The notes beneath the pieces are model-generated. The model did no database searches. It worked only from the letters and a program-made list of their open reading frames with translations, and was not told where the DNA came from. The position numbers were made by a program, and so were the translations under genes. From Sedimentisphaerales bacterium (GTDB lineage Bacteria; Planctomycetota; Phycisphaerae; Sedimentisphaerales; Anaerobacaceae): a stretch of 54,825 nucleotides of DNA. Below are positions 30,798 to 40,307 of this stretch, one piece after another. Position 1 is the stretch's first letter, and each line of letters opens with the position of its first letter. The stretch lies in NCBI GenBank assembly GCA_016933295.1, contig JAFGBG010000098.1, forward strand, positions 1-54,825, read 5' to 3'.

Positions 30798-32501
30798 ATG
30801 TATAAGACCATTCCCATAACCACGGCGTTACTTGCGCTGGCTCAGGTTGTCATAGCAGCCGATGCCCCGGATACTTCTACATGGGTGAAATTCACCTCTT
30901 TCACTTACGCCGGTAAAACCTCCATCACGCCGGGGGCCGGAGAATATCTCAATCCCATCATCGCCGGTTTTTATCCGGATCCTTCGATCTGTCGGGTCGG
31001 CGACGACTACTACATGGTCAATTCCTCATTCAATTACTTTCCCGGCATTCCCATCTGGCATTCCAAAGATCTGGTCAATTGGACACAAATCGGCAACGTC
31101 ATCGACCGGTCTTCGCAATTCGCCGTTAGAGGCGGCCAGATGTCTTCGGGCACGTATGCACCCACCATTCGCTACCACAAAGGCACCTTCTACATGATCA
31201 ATACCCTTGTGGGCGGTATTGGAAATTACTATGTCACGGCCACGGATCCCAGAGGCCCCTGGTCGGAACCGGTCCGGGTGCCGAGCGTTGGCGGCATCGA
31301 TCCGGATATCTTCTTCGATGAGGACGGCAAGTGCTACATTCTCAGTTGTGACGATCCCGAAGGCAAAGCTCTGTATAATGGCCACCGCGCTATTAAGATC
31401 CAGGAATACGACCTCGAACAAAAGAAGTTTGTCGGCGACAAGACTGTTCTGGTCAACGGCGGTACAGACATCACGAAAAGCCCGATATGGTGTGAAGGCC
31501 CCCATCTTTACAAGATCAACGGGACGTATTACCTGATGTGTGCCCAGGGCGGCACGGGCACGGCACACACCGAAGTTATATTCAGGTCGGAATCTCTTCG
31601 AGGACCATATGTCCCCTGGGAAAAGAATCCGATACTTGCCGCCATGGATCTTCCGGTCAACCGCTCCGATCCAGTCACATGTACCGGCCACGCCGATCTC
31701 GTACAGACGCAAAGCGGCGAGTGGTTCGCCGTCTTTCTTGCCTGCCAGCCCTATGAGTCCGGCTTTTATAACACCGGCCGCCAAACGTTCATGCTTCCGG
31801 TCACATGGGAAAACGACTGGCCCGTTATTTTGCCGCCTCGCACACCGGTCCCACTGACCGTGAACAGACCCAATCTGCTTCCTGACAAGCCCCCGGCTGT
31901 GGCAACAACGGGTAACATCAGCTTTACTGACACGTTCAATTCGGACACACTGCACTATCGGTGGATCGGTATTCGCAAACCTGCTTCTCAATGGTATGTG
32001 ACATCATCAGCCGCCAAGGCCCTCTTCCTTGAGCCTCGCGACGATCTTCTTTCGGGCCAGGGCAATCCGTCCTATATTGGTGCGCGGCAGCAAAACAATG
32101 ACTTTACCTGCACCGTAACCCTGACGGCTCAGCCCAGGACAGTAAGTTGTGTCGCAGGTCTGGCGGCCTTCCAGAACGAGGGCCATTACTATGCCATCAA
32201 CGTCGAAATCGATTCCGGACGACTCACTGAGATCTCGGTCGAACAGGCCGGTGGCAGCCGTGGCTTCCGCCGCGGCGGCGAACAGTCGCAAGCGAAATTT
32301 CTGGCCGCCCAAGCGTTACCTGAGAACATAACTTCCATTTATCTCAAAATCGAAGGAGCCGGACCTCGCACCCGACTTTTCTACAAGATCGGCAGCGGCG
32401 AATTTATCCAGCTCGGCGAGGACCTCCAATCTTCCTTTTTAAGTACCGAAACTGCCGGAGGTTTCCAAGGAGTAACACTGGGCATGTTCGCACACATTTA
32501 A
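30798..32501 (+). CDS. GH43 beta-xylosidase/arabinofuranosidase-like
   Basis: 567 aa; GFYPDPSICRVGDDYYMVNSSFNYFPGIPIWHSKDLVNWTQIGNVIDR; two-domain layout with C-terminal beta-sandwich. Confidence 0.93.
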   Translation: MYKTIPITTALLALAQVVIAADAPDTSTWVKFTSFTYAGKTSITPGAGEYLNPIIAGFYPDPSICRVGDDYYMVNSSFNYFPGIPIWHSKDLVNWTQIGNVIDRSSQFAVRGGQMSSGTYAPTIRYHKGTFYMINTLVGGIGNYYVTATDPRGPWSEPVRVPSVGGIDPDIFFDEDGKCYILSCDDPEGKALYNGHRAIKIQEYDLEQKKFVGDKTVLVNGGTDITKSPIWCEGPHLYKINGTYYLMCAQGGTGTAHTEVIFRSESLRGPYVPWEKNPILAAMDLPVNRSDPVTCTGHADLVQTQSGEWFAVFLACQPYESGFYNTGRQTFMLPVTWENDWPVILPPRTPVPLTVNRPNLLPDKPPAVATTGNISFTDTFNSDTLHYRWIGIRKPASQWYVTSSAAKALFLEPRDDLLSGQGNPSYIGARQQNNDFTCTVTLTAQPRTVSCVAGLAAFQNEGHYYAINVEIDSGRLTEISVEQAGGSRGFRRGGEQSQAKFLAAQALPENITSIYLKIEGAGPRTRLFYKIGSGEFIQLGEDLQSSFLSTETAGGFQGVTLGMFAHI

Positions 32502-32783
32502 TAATCATTACAATAACGAAATATTCCTGAATATGAAAATCGATGTAACAACAAAATCAACCAGGTTTTGGCAGAGACTCGCTTTTGAAAGTAGAGTACA
32601 ATGAAGCATATATTTTGTACGGCCTGTTCGTTTACAGGGTATTATCGGTTGCGATCGGAGGACTTATACGACAAAGCGAAGCCGCCGCGGAGCTTGGCTT
32701 TGATGATAATTTTCAATAAAACTTTTATGGTAAAACATTTTTTTGACCACTCCGGGTGATATAAGTAAGGTCATTGATGATAT

Positions 32784-34145
32784 ATGGAGACAATTATGTT
32801 ACTAAAGAGTGTAAATTACAAATCCGAGAAGATTCAATTTAGCCGTTACTCCTTTATTCTCATTATATTATACCTCATTGGCCCTAATCGTGGATTTGCA
32901 CAAAATCCTCTGATTCTTGATCAATTCACAGCCGATCCAACTGCAAGAGTATTCGATGGAAGAGTTTATGTTTATCCTTCCCATGATATTCTTGCGAGTC
33001 CAGGTAAGGGGCGTCCAGGGTGGTTTTGTATGGAAGATTACCATGTTTTCTCTTCCGAAAATCTGACGGATTGGACCGATCATGGTGTCATTTTAACCCA
33101 GACCGAGGTTCCATGGCTTGAGCGCAAAACATACAGTATGTGGGCGCCCGACTGCGTCTATAAGGATGGACAGTACTATTTCTATTTTCCCACTGGTGGC
33201 AGAATAGGTGCCGCAATAGCAGATAAACCATACGGCCCTTTCAAACCGGAACAGCAGCCCATAGCGGGTGTTCGCGGAATAGATCCCGGGGTGCTCATTG
33301 ACAAGGATGGAAGTGCCTATTTATTCTGGGGAGGAATATCAGTTGCCAAATTGAAAGACAATATGGTTGAACTGGATTCGCAGCCGCAGCGGATTGCAAA
33401 TCTCCCCAGGCCAGGGCTCATTGAAGGCCCATTTCCTTTTAAGCGAAATGGTATTTATTACTTAACTTATCCGCATGAAGTAAATGGGGCCGAGAGACTT
33501 GAATACTCAATTGCCAGCAGTCCGACGGGGCCTTATGAGTGGAAGGGAGTGATCATGGACCAATCCGTCAGCGGTTGCTGGACAAATCATCATTCAATTG
33601 TTGAATTCAAAGGGCAGTGGTATTTGTTTTATCATGACAGGGATTTATCCCCGGACTTTGATAAAAACCGATCCATAAGGGCGGATTATCTATACTTCAA
33701 TGACGACGGCACCATACAAAAGGTCATTCCAACCTTGCGAGGAGTGGGTATAACAAATGCCGCCGGTGAAATACAGATTGACAGGTACAGCGCCGTTAGC
33801 CCGGAAGGAGTAACCGTTGCATTCGTTGACCCGAATCAGAAACAAAAAGGATGGAAAGCTATTCTGACGGCCCAAAATGCCTGGATTAGATATAACAAGG
33901 TAGATTTTGGTCGAGAGAAGCTGAAATCAGTTTCAATTAAAACTTCATCCTCAACAGGAGGCGTTATTGACATCAGAATCGATGCAGTTGATGGACCGTT
34001 GCTCGCTAAAGTTAACATTGCGGACAATACAGACTGGAGTGTGGTCAATTCAAACCTCTCAGAAAATCCTTCCGGCGCGCATGACTTGTTTGTGATGCTT
34101 AAAGACACAAAAACCGTTGAAATCGATTGGATAAAGTTTGAATAA
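32784..34145 (+). CDS. GH43 glycosidase with C-terminal CBM6-like domain
   Basis: 453 aa; FTADPTARVFDGRVYVYPSHD, MWAPDCVYKDGQYYFYFPT, GIDPGVLIDKDGSAYLFWGG, LIEGPFPFKRNGIYYLTYP; C-terminal TKTVEIDWIKFE. Confidence 0.92.
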   Translation: METIMLLKSVNYKSEKIQFSRYSFILIILYLIGPNRGFAQNPLILDQFTADPTARVFDGRVYVYPSHDILASPGKGRPGWFCMEDYHVFSSENLTDWTDHGVILTQTEVPWLERKTYSMWAPDCVYKDGQYYFYFPTGGRIGAAIADKPYGPFKPEQQPIAGVRGIDPGVLIDKDGSAYLFWGGISVAKLKDNMVELDSQPQRIANLPRPGLIEGPFPFKRNGIYYLTYPHEVNGAERLEYSIASSPTGPYEWKGVIMDQSVSGCWTNHHSIVEFKGQWYLFYHDRDLSPDFDKNRSIRADYLYFNDDGTIQKVIPTLRGVGITNAAGEIQIDRYSAVSPEGVTVAFVDPNQKQKGWKAILTAQNAWIRYNKVDFGREKLKSVSIKTSSSTGGVIDIRIDAVDGPLLAKVNIADNTDWSVVNSNLSENPSGAHDLFVMLKDTKTVEIDWIKFE

Positions 34146-34208
34146 GTAATCTCAGGCGATTCGTCTAAAGAGAGTAAATAAAAAACCTCAGGTAAAAAGG
34201 AGTCGATT

Positions 34209-35330
34209 ATGAAAACTAACAAACTACTATATGTAATCTTTCTGTCTTTGACAGTACTATGCTTCGTTGAAAAAGCCACAGGTTCGGAGAAATCGGCGTT
34301 AAAGGACGTGTTCAAAGATTATTTTCTGATTGGCGGAGCTTTTAATCATAATCTTGTCTCTGGTGAAGATCCCAATGCGGCAGAAATTGCCATAAAACAC
34401 TTCAACACTGCAACATCTGAAAATGATATGAAGTGGTCACTCATTCATCCCCGGCCGGACCAGTATAACTGGGAGCCGGCGGACCATTTCGTGGATTTTA
34501 CCGAAAAAAATAATATGGTTCCTATCGGACACTGCCTTGTCTGGCACAGCCAGGTACCACGCTGGACTTTTCGCGACGATTCCGGAAATCAATTGACTCG
34601 TGATGCTCTTCTTGCCAGAATGAAAGATCATATTACGACAGTTGTCGGCCGTTATAAAGGACGCGTCAAGGGCTGGGATGTTGTCAACGAGGCGCTTAAC
34701 GACGATGGAACATTACGTAATAGCCGATGGTTACAGATAATCGGCGAAGGCAAGCCCGAACAGCAATATGATTATATTGCAAAAGCCTTTGAATACGCCC
34801 ATCAGGCCGATCCTGATGCAGAATTGTATTACAATGACTATAGTCTTAGCACGGATAAGGAAAAATGCGATGGTGCAGTAGAAATCGTGAAATATCTCAA
34901 ATCCAAAGGCCTCCGGATCGATGGTGTCGGAATCCAGCTACATGCCGGATTGGATTATCCTGACAAAGAATCCCTCGAGTACTGTATTAACACGTTAGCG
35001 GCTACCGGCGTAAAGGTGATGGTTACCGAACTGGATATTCGCACACAGAGACGCGGTTATCGCGGCGCCGATATCAGTCGGATCAACCGGCAAAATACGA
35101 GCGATCCCAACGCGGCCTCGGCGGAAATCCAGAAGAAGCTCGCGGATAAGTACGCGGAGATATTCTCTATCCTGCTCAAACACAAAAAGGTCATCACCCG
35201 CGTCACGTTCTGGGGTGTTTATGACAGAACATCCTGGATCAGGTGGGGCTCTCCCCTGCTTTTTGATAGGAACTACAAGCCTAAACAAGCTTTTGATGCT
35301 GTAATTAATACCGTACAGGCTGACATGTAA
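34209..35330 (+). CDS. GH10 endo-1,4-beta-xylanase
   Basis: 373 aa; HCLVWHSQVPRWTF; KGWDVVNEALNDDGTLR (acid/base Glu); VMVTELDIR (nucleophile Glu); VTFWGVYDRTSW. Confidence 0.97.
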   Translation: MKTNKLLYVIFLSLTVLCFVEKATGSEKSALKDVFKDYFLIGGAFNHNLVSGEDPNAAEIAIKHFNTATSENDMKWSLIHPRPDQYNWEPADHFVDFTEKNNMVPIGHCLVWHSQVPRWTFRDDSGNQLTRDALLARMKDHITTVVGRYKGRVKGWDVVNEALNDDGTLRNSRWLQIIGEGKPEQQYDYIAKAFEYAHQADPDAELYYNDYSLSTDKEKCDGAVEIVKYLKSKGLRIDGVGIQLHAGLDYPDKESLEYCINTLAATGVKVMVTELDIRTQRRGYRGADISRINRQNTSDPNAASAEIQKKLADKYAEIFSILLKHKKVITRVTFWGVYDRTSWIRWGSPLLFDRNYKPKQAFDAVINTVQADM

Positions 35331-35407
35331 TTTACCCTATGCCGGGCATGTGACTGCTAAGAAAAAGCTGTTGGTCATTAGTTTATTGATATCGCAAGGA
35401 GAAAAAA

Positions 35408-37042
35408 ATGTCTGGTAACTGTTTAAATGGGAAATATAGGTTAAGAGGGACTTTATTGCTCTCATTAAACAATCGCCTTATCACTATTCTTAAAACTGCC
35501 CTAATCATGTTGGAGATATGCTTTTGCATGCAATCTGCTTTGGCTAAATCAGCCGCACCCATTATCGGCAAATCTCCTCGTTACTGCAATCCTCTTTCTA
35601 TTGAAACTTCCTCCAGAGACGGCTCACCGCGAGGCGTCAGCCTTGGTGATGTGACAATCGTGCGGGAAAATAACCAATATTACATGTTCTGTACAGGCGG
35701 CGGTGCCTGGGTTTCGGAAGATTTAGTCAACTGGAAATACAATCCTGTTCAGGGCCGTGTGCCGGTTGCTCCCGGAGTATTTAAATACAACGGTTATTTT
35801 TATATGTCGGGCAATGGTGCGCCGCTATACCGTGCGAGTGACATACTTGGTCCCTACGAAGAAGTTGGTGACTGGAAAGACCATAACCGCCAGGCATGGG
35901 AAGGCACGGCAAATAACGGCCAAACATGGGAAGGAGCTTTCGATGTGCACTTTTTTATCGATAATGACAAGCCATATCTGTATTATCCCGGCCGAGGAGC
36001 CGAAGGAATATACGTTGTCCCGCTCGATCCTGAAAATCTCACTCAATTCGCGGCTGCTCCTAAACGTCTGTTTGGTTTCGATAAGTCACATCAATGGGAA
36101 CGCTACGGCGAGATGAACGAGTATTCCGAAGTTACCTGGATTGAAGGTCCGTGGATGATTAAACATGATAACAGATATTACCTCGAATATTCCGCGTCCG
36201 GCACTCAATGGCTAAGCTATGCAACCGGCGTTTATACATCCACAAATCCTCTCGGGCCGTTTACATACGCACCGGAAAATCCGATTCTGCGTAAAACCAC
36301 CGGCGTTGTCACCGGGGCTGGTCACGGCTGTGCAGTCAAAGGTCCGGACGGCAATTTCTGGCAGTTTTATACCATCGTACTGGCAAATCCGCCCGGCGGC
36401 AGACGTATCGGAATGGATCCAATCGGTTTTGATGAAAATGGTAACCTTTTCGTTAAAGGTCCCACTGAAACGCCGCAATGGGCTCCCGGTGTTGTCGATG
36501 ATCCTACCCGTCAAAATGATTCCGGTTCGATTCCCTTGACTATTAATAAACTGCGAGCAATGAATTCTCGAAGCACTTTCTCAAGCCAACGCACTGGCCA
36601 TGAAGCTGCTTATGCTGTCGATAACTCTAACGGGACATGGTGGGAACCAGCTGAAGATGACAAGCAGCCGGTCTTAACTCTGGATTTAGGGCCGGCAACT
36701 GAATTTGATCATGTCCAACAATTTATGATTGACTCCTGCCGTATTGAATTCACAACAGGTGGCGGTTTTGGTTTCCGTTCTGGAAGACAAAGCGGAAACA
36801 CCCAACCGACTAATACGACAATTACCCATCGATACAAAATCGAAGCTTCCGTCGATGGTACTACCTACACTACTGTTCTTGATAAAACCGACAATAACAT
36901 AACAAAGTATATAGAGTTCGAAGAGATTCCTCCTACGTCATGCAGATTCGTTCGTCTGATTATTACCGACTGGCCAAAGATTAGTAATTCGCACCTGGGT
37001 ATAATGGAATTTACTGTTTTCGGCAAACCAATTGAACCGTAA
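35408..37042 (+). CDS. GH43 glycosidase with C-terminal F5/8-type-C-like (CBM32-like) domain
   Basis: 544 aa; ITYR..EYSEVTWIEGPWMIKHDNRYYLEYSASGTQW core; C-terminal AYAVDNSNGTWWEPAEDDKQPVLTLDLGP...YKIEASVDGTTYTTV...CRFVRLIITD. Confidence 0.88.
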   Translation: MSGNCLNGKYRLRGTLLLSLNNRLITILKTALIMLEICFCMQSALAKSAAPIIGKSPRYCNPLSIETSSRDGSPRGVSLGDVTIVRENNQYYMFCTGGGAWVSEDLVNWKYNPVQGRVPVAPGVFKYNGYFYMSGNGAPLYRASDILGPYEEVGDWKDHNRQAWEGTANNGQTWEGAFDVHFFIDNDKPYLYYPGRGAEGIYVVPLDPENLTQFAAAPKRLFGFDKSHQWERYGEMNEYSEVTWIEGPWMIKHDNRYYLEYSASGTQWLSYATGVYTSTNPLGPFTYAPENPILRKTTGVVTGAGHGCAVKGPDGNFWQFYTIVLANPPGGRRIGMDPIGFDENGNLFVKGPTETPQWAPGVVDDPTRQNDSGSIPLTINKLRAMNSRSTFSSQRTGHEAAYAVDNSNGTWWEPAEDDKQPVLTLDLGPATEFDHVQQFMIDSCRIEFTTGGGFGFRSGRQSGNTQPTNTTITHRYKIEASVDGTTYTTVLDKTDNNITKYIEFEEIPPTSCRFVRLIITDWPKISNSHLGIMEFTVFGKPIEP

Positions 37043-37204
37043 AAAATACTGAGCAGACCACGTATATAAATAATATACCGGCTGGTTTCGATTGAATTTG
37101 CAATGCTTCTTAATAGATACTACTCAAAGCTACTCTCAGAGATTGAACAATATTCGCTAAATACTAATTTCACTTTTCATAAAAGCGCTTATATCAAAAA
37201 CATG

Positions 37205-37310
37205 TCCAGAGCTTGTAGAAGGATTGGGTTCGTTTTTTCAATTTACCACCAAATCTATCTCTATTTGGAAGGCACAGAGGTTCAAAGGCACATAGGCACA
37301 AAGATATATC
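37205..37310 (+). repeat. Dispersed repeat copy 2 (inverted relative to copy at 20-215)
   Basis: gagcttgtagaaggattgggttcgttttttcaattta...ggcacagaggttcaaaggcacataggcacaaag; partial third copy aattgggttcgttttttcaaat at about 37577-37600. Confidence 0.65.
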
Positions 37311-37405
37311 CCAGCACAATATTAACATAACCAATTTAATATCAAATATTTACAACACGATACCCTGTCCGCTACACGCGATCTCCTATTAAAATTGTGT
37401 TCGTA

Positions 37406-37438
37406 CTCCCTTGGGGACGCCTTACGGTGCTTGGGCAT
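37406..37438. repeat. REP-like palindromic element copy a
   Basis: ctcccttggggacgccttacggtgcttgggc shares GGGACGCyTTACGGyG with 37888-37924. Confidence 0.5.
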
Positions 37439-37887
37439 AAATTTTCTTGTCCCGGCCCATTCGACCCCGCTCAGAACCTGACCTGAATGAAACTGAAGGG
37501 ATAAACTCCGCCGCTGGCAAAGCCGGATTCGACGCATTATCTTGTTAACATAGAACTTATATCAATATGCCTCCGGTCAATTGGGTTCGTTTTTTCAAAT
37601 AGCCCTGAAATTTCATACTATATGTTCAGTAGGCATAACTTGCTGCCGGTAAAGTATTTAAACTCTTTTTGTGTAATTAGTAAATTATCAGACATTAAAG
37701 ACTTCAAATTAATCTCTAATGAACTAATCAACTGATTAACTTTCGCTGGATTTCTTTTTGCCCCCCTCTTATTCGATAATTTACTATATTCAATTGTTAA
37801 TTAACTATCTTACACATTTACGGCGAAAATGCAAGAAAAAAATTCACGATTCTCGATATTCGATACTGGATTCTGGCTTCTCCGTTA

Positions 37888-37924
37888 GTCCCTTTAGGGA
37901 CGCTTTACGGCGGAGTCCCAAGGA
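37888..37924. repeat. REP-like palindromic element copy b
   Basis: gtccctttagggacgctttacggcggagtcccaaggac; internal palindromes GTCCC-TTTA-GGGAC and GGGAC...GTCCC. Confidence 0.5.
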
Positions 37925-38071
37925 CTGTTTTCTGGATTCTATTAATAATACGTATGGCGTATTGCGTAAAGCAATGCCTAAAAATGCTCCTGACCTGCTC
38001 AGTAGAAAAGCCTTAACAAATTATCTATTTTAAACCTGCGCATTGTTACCGACTGTTGTATACAATCGAGA

Positions 38072-38256
38072 ATGAGCACAACATCTAAATCACCAAAAAA
38101 GGTGGCACAGGCGGCCTATCTTACCGCCCAAAATACACTGCCCGATTACAGCCGTCGATTCAGTCCCAAAAAATTCACTCAACCAAAAATATTAGTATGT
38201 CTTTTTTGAATATCTTTTTCAAAACAGACTAACGAGGGATTGTAGCTATACTTATC
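38072..38256 (+). pseudogene. Decayed IS transposase N-terminus (IS4/IS5-like)
   Basis: MSTTSKSPKKVAQAAYLTAQNTLPDYSRRFSPKKFTQPKILVCLF then frameshift to LNIFFKTD*RGIVAIL; resembles transposase N-termini; remainder missing. Confidence 0.7.
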
Positions 38257-38423
38257 GGAAAAGAAAAAAAACCTTACGAAGTTCAACTAAAAGTGAATAC
38301 CAGTCTCAACGATCTGTCGTAATTGCCAATCCGAAAACAAAATTAGAACAAGATTTTAAGAATTTTGGAGTTCGTATATCTGCTTTGAGTTTGTAAGTCT
38401 TTTGTAAACAGAATCTTGCTGAA

Positions 38424-38495
38424 TGGGCCCGGTAGGATTCGAACCTACGACCAATGGATTATGAGTCCACTGCTCTACCGCTGAGCTACGAGCCC
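38424..38495 (-). tRNA. tRNA with CAU anticodon (Met elongator or lysidine-type Ile2)
   Basis: Reverse complement GGGCTCGTAGCTCAGCGGTAGAGCAGTGGACTCATAATCCATTGGTCGTAGGTTCGAATCCTACCGGGCCCA folds as a cloverleaf; CCA not encoded. Confidence 0.95.
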
Positions 38496-38798
38496 TGTAT
38501 TATTTCAAATACCTTCCTGAAATAATATTATTTCATCAATTCTCCTTATTATAACCGCCAAATTTGAGGAGAAAACAGAATTATACATTCGTAAAGTAAC
38601 TTTATACAAAAAAATTCTTTGTTACAAGCAAATTCGAGTATTTTAATACCCACGGAGATACTTGAATCCAAATATCTCCAAAGATTAGCCTGCAAGGATA
38701 ATTCATAAAATATCCTTCCAATTTCATTAGCAACAACCTAATATAATCCATGATTTTTTTGTTAACATAGTGTCCAGGTAAAAAATGTTAGCTTTTTA

Positions 38799-40307
38799 AT
38801 GGGACATCCAACAATGCTTAATAAAAAGTTATTCTTAACAATGGCACTTGCAGTTATAGCGGCGTCAAATGGTTCATATGCCATCCAAAAACCCGGATTA
38901 GAAAATCCTGAGAGCTCAGTAGTACTTATAAGAACTCTTAAGCAGGATTTTGACTATGTAACTCCATGGAAAAGGAAGGACATGGCCCAGAGTGCCGGTT
39001 CAGGCTTTATCATTGGCGGCGAAAGAATCCTCACCAATGCCCATAATGTTGGTAACAGCAGATATATAGAGCTTAGAAAAGAAAACATTGCCAGACGTTA
39101 CCCTGCACGGATTATATTCATCGGACACGACTGTGATCTGGCAATGCTAACTGTTGACGATAAGAGTTTCTTTGAGGGAACCCAGGCACTGGAACTGGGG
39201 GGAATTCCAAAGGTAAACAGTACCGTCTCCACATACGGTTTTCCAGTCGGTGGCGACCGCATCTCGGTAACAGAAGGTGTTGTCTCACGCATAGAAGCAG
39301 ATACATACGCCCACAGCGGCGCAGATGACCATTTAGTCATTCAAACTGATGCGGCCATCAATCCCGGTAATAGCGGTGGACCGGTCATACAAAACAACAA
39401 GATTGTCGGAGTTGCTTTCCAGGGTCTGCGAGACGCTGACAACATCGGTTATTTGATTCCGACAACTGTTATAGAACACTTTTTGAAAGATATTGAGGAC
39501 GGCAATTATGATGGTTTTGGCTCAATGGGGGCGCTTTTTTATCCGGGCTTACATAATCCGAGTTATAAGGATTATCTTAAGATTCCGCCGGAGGAAGATG
39601 GCATCGTGGTGATTGGAACATTAATGCATTCATCAGTAGAATCCATTCTTCAGCCGGGTGATGTGATTACACAAATCGATGACTACAATATAGACAATGA
39701 CGGAATGATTCAGATATATGGTTTGAGACTATCCATTTCGGCGACAATTGAGTCCAAGCAAATCGGCCAGACACTGGAACTAACTTTTTTCCGAGAAGGT
39801 AATCTTCAAAAAGCAACTGCTACGATTGCTCTAAATAGACCGATATTCGAGCAGGCACGCCAATATGACCGTCCCCCTCCTTACGTTTGTTTTGCAGGAC
39901 TGGTATTCGTTCCCGCAACACGGAATTATCTCGAAAGCTGGGGACCTCGCTGGCCGCAGGAAATACCTTTTTACCTGCGATACCTTTTCTCTCATTCTAT
40001 AGAGCTTAATACAGACAGACAACGCAAGGAATATGTTGTTCTTTCGGAAATTATGTCTGACGAGGTCAACACTTACGCCTACGAGTTTAAAAGCCAGATA
40101 GTAGAGAGTATCAATGAAACCACTATTTATAGTCTTAACGATATCTATAAAGCCTTCAAAAAATCTGAAGATACCTTCTACACAATAAGATTTATGGGTA
40201 ATGATCGTATCCTGAGAATTAATGCCGAAAATGCCAGGCGCGTACATCAGTCCATATTAGAAAAATATGATATTCCCGCCGAGGCCCGGATGGAGACAAA
40301 ACCATGA
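38799..40307 (+). CDS. Deg/HtrA-like trypsin-fold serine protease with PDZ domain, intact triad
   Basis: 502 aa; GSGFIIGGERILTNAHNV (His), GHDCDLAML (Asp), NPGNSGGPV (Ser). Likely start at the internal ATG at 38814 (MLNKKLFLTMALA signal). Confidence 0.92.
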   Translation: MGHPTMLNKKLFLTMALAVIAASNGSYAIQKPGLENPESSVVLIRTLKQDFDYVTPWKRKDMAQSAGSGFIIGGERILTNAHNVGNSRYIELRKENIARRYPARIIFIGHDCDLAMLTVDDKSFFEGTQALELGGIPKVNSTVSTYGFPVGGDRISVTEGVVSRIEADTYAHSGADDHLVIQTDAAINPGNSGGPVIQNNKIVGVAFQGLRDADNIGYLIPTTVIEHFLKDIEDGNYDGFGSMGALFYPGLHNPSYKDYLKIPPEEDGIVVIGTLMHSSVESILQPGDVITQIDDYNIDNDGMIQIYGLRLSISATIESKQIGQTLELTFFREGNLQKATATIALNRPIFEQARQYDRPPPYVCFAGLVFVPATRNYLESWGPRWPQEIPFYLRYLFSHSIELNTDRQRKEYVVLSEIMSDEVNTYAYEFKSQIVESINETTIYSLNDIYKAFKKSEDTFYTIRFMGNDRILRINAENARRVHQSILEKYDIPAEARMETKP

